A DNA stretch of 64,000 nt from Acanthosepion lycidas. Taxonomy: Eukaryota > Mollusca > Cephalopoda > Sepiida > Sepiidae. Shown here in pieces: positions 55,159-64,000 of this stretch. Every line of letters starts with the position of its first letter. Position 1 is the stretch's first letter. The DNA is taken from positions 78,437,049 to 78,501,048 of the forward strand of contig OZ010572.1 of NCBI GenBank assembly GCA_963932145.1, written 5' to 3'. The notes beneath the pieces are model-generated. The model was not told where the DNA came from and did no database searches. It worked only from the letters and a program-made list of their open reading frames with translations. The translations under genes and the position numbers were made by a program.

Positions 55159-57049
55159 TATATATATGCTACTTCCAAAGAATCAAATCAGCCTGATTTC
55201 CTTGTGTTCGAAATTTAAGATGGAAGTTCTACTCAATCAAGCTCTTAACAAGAACTGCCACTTTCTTGAACTGACTTTGGCGTGGCTTGTTCTTTGAACA
55301 TTATAATGTTAGCCTCTTCATGTAAATGGTCAATCGTTATGTATGTTTAGTGTGCTCATAAACTTCACTTACTACCACCCACTTTTTTATTCATATGTGA
55401 CACCTCATTCATCGTTACTATTTTTAGTGCAACACTCTAACTTGAGTAGTTCTGGGGCCAAGTATTTGGCGAATTCTAAACAACTCAATTCCAATTTTTT
55501 TCCGTCTATTGGGTAACTAGCTATTTTGTCTTAACTATATTTTCTCAAGCACATTTGTGTTTCTTTAGTAGCCACAGAACCAACTTTTGCTTCATACTGC
55601 ACAAATTTGATGTGATGTCTTACTGGTTTGATTTGGCTTGTTTTGTTTTACAGCATATCAACCTCAGTTGATTATTTAATGCCGACAAATTTTTATATTT
55701 TTTTTCAAAAATGTATTGCTGGTTATATTTTTCAAAAAGTTTAGCTTGCAATATTTTTTTTTTTTTTTTTTCAAAAATGTATCGCTGGTAATAATTTCCT
55801 TTTGGCAAAAAACTATTTCTATTATTAAAATTTATTTTTACACTTTTGCTTTGACACAAGTTTGGGGGTCAACTATTTGCCTATAGCTGAGACCCTGGCA
55901 GGTCCTACAACCCCAGGTCAAAGTGGACCTGAGAACACCAGCAATTAAGTGGTGGTTCCACGCTCCCCAAATCTTCCTGATCAAAGTCCTTTCTGTCAGA
56001 CATAGTTTATCGTCTTACCCGGGACACGGATGCAGTTTATCGTCATACCCAGGACGGAGCTTAATGGTAAAGGATGCCTGACTTGAAAGTGACATTTTAG
56101 ATGACAAATGGATTACTGGTTCTAATACCTGTGGAGAGTTATGATTTTTTTTAGCAAGACCTTCGTTTTCTAGAAGCCTAGACATTAATTTGGCAGTTTT
56201 TTTTTGTTTCCTTTTTTTAATTAAATAAAACAATGTCTACTTAAAATGTATTCCCATTAAATAAAATGCTTATCGAAATCGGATGTTGCATTTATAATAA
56301 ATTGCCATGCAACCTTTCGCCGGATAGACACTGTAACGACAAAAGCATGCAGGTGTAGGAATTAAGAAAGCTTTATTCAACTGAGAATACAAATTTCGCG
56401 TATAGTCTCTTTATAGTCCAGAAAACAGAAATAGCTCTCTCAAAGAGGAGAGTAATAAAACAAGGGCGACCACTCTTGATTATTCATAACAGACACTACT
56501 AAAATGGACGGAAGAATCTGAAGATTGCACTTAAGAGATAATTAACTTATTTTCTTAAATACTGTGACATGACAAAGGAGAAAAATATTGGATAATGGCG
56601 ATGGCCAGGTCGTGAATTGCATTTACTTCAGCCAAAGCTAATAAGATTACTGATACAAAACACGCTATGATTAGCGGTTTATGTTATTACTGGTTTTCAA
56701 ACGGATATTATTATCTCGGTCTTTCTCTAACGGCCAGTAATATAATATATGCGAGCAATTCAGGAAATTTAGGCATTAATGTGAATAATAATCCGCATTA
56801 TTGTGATTATACTATTACTAGAAGAGACGATAGAAATCTAATTCATTTCTTGTTTTTATAAATGATGTTGCTGAAGTCGATACGCGAACATCAGTTGATT
56901 GACACCAGATGTTTCCGGTTGTTTATAAGGTCAACGGCCGAAGAAGGCGAGAAAGAATACATAGGTTGTTACCGAAAGATAAAATGTACCTTGAGATAGA
57001 ACGATAGATAACGGATAAGAGAATAAAGAAATAGAGAAAAATCGAGAGA
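55159..57049. other. Unassigned DNA
   Basis: No gene recognised. Short repeated AAAATGTAT[TC]GCTGGT segments at 55708 and 55777 next to poly-T runs. ORFs at 55620, 56015 and 56667 have no domain. Confidence 0.45.
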
Positions 57050-57356
57050 TTGTGTTTTTTTTACGGCTTATTAACCTTTTGTAGGTTATTTAAAGACAAA
57101 ACATATTTTTAGATTGAAACAATTTTGAGGGAATAATAATCATTTAGTTATACAACTACTAATTAACGCATATCTTGTGGGAGTAAAGGTAGATTCATAC
57201 CTTTGCCAAGTGTATTTGCGCGGAGGTGAATATAACGAAACTGACTGAAATTAGAACTCGGCTCTCCGATTTCCAATTCCAAACCTTTATCCACCCGCAC
57301 ATCCAAGCTTATAGCACCTGGTATTCCCAAGCCGTCACTCATCTGAGCATTAACCA
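57050..57356 (-). mobile_element. SINE family A, 5S head truncated
   Basis: Tail (TTTACGGCTTATTAACC), body (GTATTTGCGCGGAGGTGAAT), tRNA-like unit (GAACTCGGCTCTCCG) and the inner 5S-like part to CATTAACCAG. Confidence 0.75.
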
Positions 57357-57360
57357 GTTA

Positions 57361-57470
57361 CGGGTTACAAAGGACAGGAAAATATAAAGAGCCATGATCG
57401 CCAACGTTCTGAATGGACACAACATAAAAGAGTAAGTTGACGGGAACGTTAGAAGCTGCAAGTGGGAAGA
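57361..57470 (+). pseudogene. LINE ORF2 C-terminal scrap
   Basis: The reading contains YKGQENIKSHDRQRSEWTQH, close in pattern to YKGQEDVEGHDHLRPELTRH at 25801-25862. Confidence 0.5.
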
Positions 57471-57630
57471 GCAAGAGATGAAACTATTAGAATAAAATGT
57501 AATACATTTAATTTCAGCGAATGTGCCAGGAAAATCTATAACGAGACGCAAATATAAGACCGATTAATGTAATATCCTGAATCACGGACGAAATTTAAAC
57601 ACTGTCGTTTATTTCTTTGTGTGTATCGAA

Positions 57631-59670
57631 GGCATTAACATAGAAGGCATTAACATCGAAGGCATTAACATCGAAGGCATTAACATAGAAGGCATTAACA
57701 TAGAAGGCATTAACATCGAAGGCATTAACATAGAAGGCATTAACATCGAAGGCATTAACATAGAAGGCATTAACATCGAAGGCATTAATATAGAAGGCAT
57801 TAACATCGAAGGCATTAACATCGAAGGCATTAACATAGAAGACATTAACATCGAAGGCATTAACATAGAAGGCATTAACATAGAAGGCATTAACATCGAA
57901 GGCATTAACATAGAAGGCATTAACATAGAAGACATTAACATCGAAGGCATTAACATAGAAGGCATTAACATAGAAGGCATTAACATCGAAGGCATTAATA
58001 TAGAAGGCATTAACATCGAAGGCATTAACATAGAAGGCATTAACATAGAAGGCATTAACATCGAAGGCATTAACATAGAAGGCATTAACATAGAAGGCAT
58101 TAACATAGAAGGCATTAACATCGAAGGCATTAACATAGAAGGCATTAACATAGAAGGCATTAACATCGAAGGCATTAATATAGAAGGCATTAACATCGAA
58201 GGCATTAACATCGAAGGCATTAACATAGAAGACATTAACATAGAAGGCATTAACATAGAAGGCATTAACATAGAAGGCATTAACATCGAAGGCATTAACA
58301 TCGAAGGCATTAACATAGAAGGCATTAACATAGAAGGCATTAACATCGAAGGCATTAACATAGAAGGCATTAACATCGAAGGCATTAATATAGAAGGCAT
58401 TAACATCGAAGGCATTAATATAGAAGGCATTAACATCGAAGGCATTAACATCGAAGGCATTAATATAGAAGGCATTAACATCGAAGGCATTAACATAGAA
58501 GGCATTAACATCGAAGGCATTAACATCGAAGGCATTAACATAGAAGACATTAACATCGAAGGCATTAACATAGAAGGCATTAACATAGAAGGCATTAACA
58601 TCGAAGGCATTAACATAGAAGGCATTAACATAGAAGGCATTAACATCGAAGGCATTAACATAGAAGGCATTAACATAGAAGGCATTAACATAGAAGGCAT
58701 TAACATAGAAGGCATTAACATAGAAGGCATTAACATCGAAGGCATTAACATAGAAGGCATTAACATCGAAGGCATTAACATAGAAGGCATTAACATAGAA
58801 GGCATTAACATCGAAGGCATTAACATCGAAGGCATTAACATAGAAGGCATTAACATAGAAGGCATTAACATCGAAGGCATTAATATAGAAGGCATTAACA
58901 TCGAAGGCATTAATATAGAAGGCATTAACATCGAAGGCATTAACATCGAAGGCATTAATATAGAAGGCATTAACATCGAAGGCATTAACATAGAAGGCAT
59001 TAACATCGAAGGCATTAATATAGAAGGCATTAACATCGAAGGCATTAACATCGAAGGCATTAACATCGAAGGCATTAACATAGAAGGCATTAACATCGAA
59101 GGCATTAACATAGAAGGCATTAACATAGAAGGCATTAACATAGAAGGCATTAACATAGAAGGCATTAACATCGAAGGCATTAACATCGAAGGCATTAACA
59201 TAGAAGGCATTAACATAGAAGGCATTAACATCGAAGGCATTAATATAGAAGGCATTAACATCGAAGGCATTAATATAGAAGGCATTAACATCGAAGGCAT
59301 TAACATCGAAGGCATTAATATAGAAGGCATTAACATCGAAGGCATTAATATAGAAGGCATTAACATCGAAGGCATTAACATCGAAGGCATTAACATAGAA
59401 GACATTAACATCGAAGGCATTAACATAGAAGGCATTAACATAGAAGGCATTAACATCGAAGGCATTAACATAGAAGGCATTAACATCGAAGGCATTAACA
59501 TCGAAGGCATTAACATAGAAGGCATTAACATCGAAGGCATTAACATAGAAGGCATTAACATCGAAGGCATTAACATCGAAGGCATTAACATCGAAGGCAT
59601 TAACATAGAAGGCATTAACATCGAAGGCATTAACATAGAAGGCATTAACATAGAAGGCATTAACATAGAA
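57631..59670. repeat. 15-bp minisatellite, 136 units, no indels
   Basis: Consensus GGCATTAACATAGAA. All 136 units are exactly 15 bp. Variation is nearly confined to three sites: A/C at position 12, C/T at position 9, G/A at position 2. Because 15 is a multiple of three, both strands are open throughout: plus gives (GINIE)n from a GTG, minus gives (SMLMP)n with an ATG at 59718-59720. I see no promoter, splice site or non-repeat domain that would make either a gene. Confidence 0.97.
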
Positions 59671-60450
59671 GCTTCCAATCTACACAAATAATGAAAACGA
59701 CCACCGTGTCCCCGATTCAAGCTTCAAGACAAAGCGACACCTAAATAGTAAGTTTGTTTTTTTTTAATTGTAAGCCATTCGTTTAAAAATCCAGAACGAG
59801 TTGGGTTTTTTTTTGCGAGGACGTCTTATCTGGGGTTAAAAGAAAGAAATTTTCTGAGATCAGATACTGTAAGAAGAGCCGAGTTTGTCCAGTATACACC
59901 ATGATATCAACAACCACGATCTCTTCTGGCTCTCAGGATTGGGTTCGCCCGGACTGCTACTTTTACGGCGTGTGTTGAGAGAAAGTAAAACTTGCGATCT
60001 CACAATACCGAGTAAATTTTCATGGCCACCGTTGTAGGATGAAAGAGAAGTGAAGGCAAAAATTTAAAACATTCAACTTAAAGCAGAGCGTCTCTGTATC
60101 TTTAACGTTTCGATGTAAACTGTAATCAGCGTGTGTTATTTCTCTAAATCCTGTCTATATATATGAGACTCGCGACATCAAAGAAAGTGTTATTACTCTG
60201 AAGAATTTCCTTCGTCGAAAGAAAATCATTATAAAAGAAATTTGTTATTCGCTAGTTGGTCAGCTGTTGTATACTTGAACATTTGAACCGGTATACGGAT
60301 ACACCATTAGGCCTGATGAGCTGTCACCGTTCAACCACAGAGAACTTCGGGTTTAGCAAAACCCGAATTGCTGCTTTTAAACACATACGTTCGGCGATCT
60401 TTCTCGATCTATCATATCTGCTTTGATTGTGTATTCTAACTTAAACAATA
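59671..60450. other. Unassigned DNA
   Basis: No gene recognised. Confidence 0.5.
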
Positions 60451-60790
60451 ACAGCATATCGTAGGAAATAGATTAAATCCGACAAATATTTAATATATTT
60501 TCCGTTTATACGTAATTTTTTTATGGATACACTTATTTGATTAAATGCACTGTTCTTTTAATTAGACGGTATTAATTATACTTACCGGCCTGAATTGTGA
60601 TTTAGTATATAATACAGGTTCGATTCCTGTCGGAGGATGCATATTTTCTATGAAATTTCTCGAACATTGAGACCGGTAAATGTAATTAATGCTGACTAAT
60701 TAAAAGAAGAGAGCATTTCCTCAAATAAGTGTAGCCATAAAAAATTACAGATAAACAGAAAATATATTAAATATTTGTCGTATTAAATCT
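60451..60790 (+). mobile_element. Foldback element with tRNA T-arm core, copy 2
   Basis: Same structure as 53859-54182, with somewhat more diverged arms. Loop with ACAGGTTCGATTCCTGT and CGGAGGA. Its right end (ATTAAATCT) directly abuts a hammerhead-like core. Confidence 0.8.
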
Positions 60791-60826
60791 CTGACGACCG
60801 CAAAAGCGTGAAACCCAGGGTCACAA
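60791..60826 (+). ncRNA. Hammerhead-like motif lacking the 5' arm of stem I
   Basis: CTGACGA (60791-60797), stem II CGC-AAAA-GCG, GAA, stem III ACC-CAG-GGT, C at 60822 (triplet GUC). All core positions fit. The 5' strand of stem I is replaced by the foldback end, so self-cleavage in isolation is unlikely. Confidence 0.5.
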
Positions 60827-60910
60827 ACTCACATCAATTCAACCAAATATGTTAGCTCTATCTCTGATATTGAGCGCTTTCTAATATGTACCACGCATAT
60901 AAGATATAAA

Positions 60911-60911
<1 letters not shown>

Positions 60912-61000
<89 letters not shown>

Positions 61001-61002
61001 AT
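60912..61002. repeat. (TA)n(CA)n(TA)n microsatellite
   Basis: About 45 dinucleotides. Confidence 0.95.
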
Positions 61003-61105
61003 GAAAATACAGGTTTAAAGGTATGCTATATTTATGAGTTAAAGTGCTCTATATCAGGAATAGAGCGTATGTATATATGAAAGTTGACATTGAGGTAAAC
61101 ACCCA

Positions 61106-61149
61106 ATGGCGACAGTCTGTTTCATGCTTAAACACGGTCGTCAGACCAT
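61106..61149 (-). ncRNA. Best candidate minimal hammerhead ribozyme (44 nt)
   Basis: Minus strand, 5' to 3': stem I strand ATGGT (61145-61149), core CTGACGA (61138-61144), weak stem II, GAA (61121-61123), stem III ACA-GAC-TGT (61112-61120), C at H17 (61111), then GCCAT (61106-61110). GCCAT pairs with ATGGT over five positions including a G-U at the core. Cleavage would fall after 61111 in transcript sense. Such RNAs process retroelement transcripts. Stem II is the weak point (only two to three pairs). Confidence 0.55.
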
Positions 61150-61413
61150 ATATATATTGAAACGTAAGGATACATGCATATTTCTCATTCCCATTTTTAT
61201 TTCTGTTTTCTTTTTTCAATTCTTTTTCTTGCGCCATATTGACTTCCATCATAATGGTGTGAATATATACTCCCGTTGTTAATGTTTTCTATAAAAACTT
61301 TTACGATTTTTTTTTTACTTTTCTTTTGTTAGATTCAAATCATATTCGTTTATATTTTACAGGCAATGCTATTGTACCATATCTGATACGGCAAATGTTC
61401 GCCATCAACATCC
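61150..61413. other. Unassigned DNA
   Basis: No gene recognised. Confidence 0.5.
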
Positions 61414-61478
61414 CTTTCTTCTTCTTCTTCTTCTTCTTCTTCTTCTTCTTCTTCTTCTTCTTCTTCTTCTTCTTCTTT
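61414..61478. repeat. (TTC)n trinucleotide array
   Basis: About 21 units, then a T/C-rich stretch to about 61740. Confidence 0.95.
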
Positions 61479-62505
61479 TCTTCGTCCCCCTCCTCCTTCG
61501 TCGTTGTCGTTGTTGTTTTCCCTATAAGCTCTTAATTTTTTACTTCTTTTTTTACTTCTTTTTTTTACCTTGTCTTAGTGTTAATTCTCTATTGTTTTTT
61601 TTTATAATCCCTCAAAAATATTCCTTCTTTTCTGCCTTTGCTTTAGCTAATGGAACAACTCCTCCACTATCTTTTGCTTTCTTTCTCTCTCTCTCTCTCT
61701 TTCTCTACTCTTCTCTTCTTTTCTCTTTTCTTCTCTTCTCTTACAGTCCATAATATACATCAACAAATAAATATATAAAATTACTCAAACAAAGTAATGT
61801 ATTCTCAAGGAATGAGAGACTACGGTTCAACTTAATGATCAAGAGTGATATTTCTACCGAGTGTTTGTGTCACGGTTGAAATAAATCAAGAGTCTTCTTT
61901 CAAAGTTTATATGTGGTATGCGTATCCTTTATTCACCTACATGGAAACCTATACATTTTTAATAAGGCCCAAGTCGATGTCCGATGCTGTAATGGTTTCT
62001 CAGCAGCTGTGTGCCTCTCAAACAATGAGCAATAAACAATGCAGGATGTCAACTTAAAGGCAGAAAATGGATAAATCTTCTGATTTAGGAGACTCAAAGG
62101 TTGCACTGTCTCTCTCTCTCTCTCTCACTCTCTCTCAATCTCTTCATATCTATCTATGTCATTAAACACACACATAGACACACACACACATATATATATA
62201 TATGTGTGTGTGTGTGTGTTATGTGCGTGAACACAAAAAGGATCTTATAAACAGTAATTTATCAAATGCATTAATTCTATATAGAAGTAAGTTCAACCAC
62301 AACTTTGATCAAAAGAATGCCACACTTATTAAGAGAGAAAGTAACTTGACAGAAAATTCTACTATCGAATCTTACAAGAATATAAATTTGGGCACCGTAT
62401 TTTTTCAAATAACTCATTTAAATTACATCGCTTAATATCTTCCATAACTTACCTAGACTTTCACTTACCCTGATGAATATTTTTGAGCGTTCTTAAATTT
62501 AAAAC
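61479..62505. other. Unassigned DNA with CT and CA/TA/TG microsatellites
   Basis: (CT)n near 61685 and 62108; (CA)n(TA)n(TG)n at 62161-62220. ORFs at 61845 and 62202 have no domain. Confidence 0.5.
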
Positions 62506-62940
62506 TGTTATCTAGGAATAAAGTGTCGCTGCGACGCTTGAGTTCGATCATAGATCGCCAGTGAGCAAACACATGCGATCCCATTATTGAATTAAGTAGA
62601 CAACGTGACCACAGACGAAACACATAAGTAGTCTATCCTCTATTACTATTCGGATTGCTATTTCTCCTCTAACGTCTATAGGCACCGCTATTCTCCATTC
62701 TCTTCTCTACACTATTCTCTATTCGGTCAATACGTTGATTACTTTTCGTTAGTATTATCGAGTAAGTACTATTAGTGCGAGTGTTAGTCGAAGGCGTCTG
62801 TCACCAACATTGTTCAACGGTGTACTATAGTTGTATCTGCGATTACAAAGTCTCTACTACAACGAACATTACGAAAGTGACAATGAGTATACGTTGGCAT
62901 CACAAAAGTGGCAACGTGTGTTCGTTGACATCATAAAAAA
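62506..62940 (+). repeat. LTR-like repeat, copy 2
   Basis: Same family as 35199-35665. The right-hand part (62639-62897) is identical to 63409-63667. Confidence 0.75.
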
Positions 62941-63237
62941 CATAAACTAAAAGAAAAAGAAACTAAACGAAATCAGCTATACACCCAAACATATATATAT
63001 ATATATTAAAAGAATTGATATTGTCAGAGTACGAAACGCGTCGGCTAAGATAAGTTTTCATTTTGTTTATGACAAAGTGGAAAAATATTTTCATCTGACA
63101 CATTTTGTCATTTAAATGTATGTGACTACACATGCACACGAACGAGAGAAGAAGCTGAAATTCTAAATTTAATTTTTTTCTTGGTAGATTTTCTATTATT
63201 ACAATGTGGGATATTCAATAACAAAAGTGATAAAAAC
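62941..63237. other. Spacer between LTR-like copies
   Basis: A-rich and TA-containing, with no retroelement domain. Confidence 0.5.
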
Positions 63238-63745
63238 TGTTATATAGGAGTAAAGTGTCTCTCCCGACACTTGAGTTTGAACATAGATCGCCAATGAGCA
63301 AACACAGGCGATCCCATTATTGAATTAAGTAGCCCACGTGAGCTTAGAGGAAACACAAATACAGGAAGTCGCGTGACGTCTAGATTGATTGCTATTCCTA
63401 TTCTGTCTTCTATTACTATTCGGATTGCTATTTCTCCTCTAACGTCTATAGGCACCGCTATTCTCCATTCTCTTCTCTACACTATTCTCTATTCGGTCAA
63501 TACGTTGATTACTTTTCGTTAGTATTATCGAGTAAGTACTATTAGTGCGAGTGTTAGTCGAAGGCGTCTGTCACCAACATTGTTCAACGGTGTACTATAG
63601 TTGTATCTGCGATTACAAAGTCTCTACTACAACGAACATTACGAAAGTGACAATGAGTATACGTTGGTATCATAAAAATGGCAACGAGTGTTCGTTGGTA
63701 TCATAAAAATGGCAACGAATGTTCGTTGTCATTACAGAAAAAAAG
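63238..63745 (+). repeat. LTR-like repeat, copy 3
   Basis: Starts TGTTATATAGGAGTAAAGTG. The end has a short tandem duplication of TTGGTATCATAAAAATGGCA. Confidence 0.75.
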
Positions 63746-64000
63746 CTTCTGGTAACTCTAACATTTTTTACTTTTGTTTATGAACACTAGCTGTGAAACA
63801 AAATCCTTACATTTGCCTTGATAAGCCGTTATTTAAGTTTGTGAGGATGATTATCAATCGGTTTATTTTATTTAGAGTTATACGGAGACGAACCGACTTT
63901 GGGTTTCATGAGAAGTTACTTACTTAATATTCTATTCTATTTTTTCTGTGCTTTAGCGAAATTTGTTTTATTTTTTATAAGCTTTTCTACGGTGAATTTA

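Noticed and set aside
57631-59670. CRISPR array
   Set aside because: There are no spacers, units are contiguous 15-mers, and the setting is eukaryotic.
57609-59720. Two ~700-codon ORFs (GINIE and SMLMP repeats) as genes
   Set aside because: They are inevitable in an indel-free 15-bp array without stop codons. The plus frame lacks an ATG, and neither has a non-repeat domain or visible promoter. Kept only as a testable finding.

Overview
This window is eukaryotic, AT-rich, repeat-dominated DNA. I found no credible host protein-coding gene, and no spliced exon series, ribosome binding site, operon or other bacterial hallmark. The best guess at the source is a lophotrochozoan, most likely a coleoid cephalopod such as an octopus. 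This rests on the mixture of tRNA-headed and 5S-rRNA/tRNA composite SINEs, Penelope-like elements, several Tc1/mariner lineages, and very long TA, CA, GATA and TTTC microsatellites. The species assignment is inference.

Layout. 0-4 kb: a mariner MITE, a foldback element with a tRNA-like core, and a broken non-LTR reverse transcriptase. 4-10 kb: a composite SINE, a complete mariner (4773-6035) with a broken transposase, more SINEs, a second mariner MITE and TA arrays. 10-17 kb: inverted repeats, an old tandem satellite with monomers of about 150 bp broken up by SINEs (12430-14420), hammerhead-like motifs and a LINE 3' end. 17-19.2 kb: a pyrimidine tract. 19-31 kb: SINE fragments, a deleted mariner, two Tc1-like relics (one interrupted by a tRNA-headed SINE with a 13-bp target duplication), a decayed minisatellite and another LINE 3' end. 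31-42 kb: another pyrimidine tract, a Tc1-like deletion derivative, an LTR-like repeat, a pogo/Tigger-like element, LINE ends and an inverted SINE dimer with 12-bp target duplications. 42-51 kb: a Penelope-like RT/GIY-YIG relic, a DUF4817-type transposase relic, and a LINE 3' end split by a Tc1-like element whose end has become an 11-copy 67-bp array. 51-57 kb: LTR-like repeats around GATA arrays, a candidate LTR with a TATA box, a foldback element and a palindrome with arms of about 200 bp. 57.6-59.7 kb: a 136-copy, indel-free 15-bp minisatellite. 60-64 kb: a second foldback copy, two hammerhead-like motifs and a duplicated LTR-like repeat.

Nothing here works as a pathway. The genes are transposase and reverse transcriptase remnants, and the short non-autonomous elements depend on relatives elsewhere. 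The most interesting thread is a recurring small RNA fold: a CUGANGA core, stem II, GAAAC, a 2-3 bp stem III and a GUH triplet. Its stem sequences differ between repeat families while pairing is kept, which is the expected signature of minimal hammerhead ribozymes. The best copy is on the minus strand at 61106-61149.
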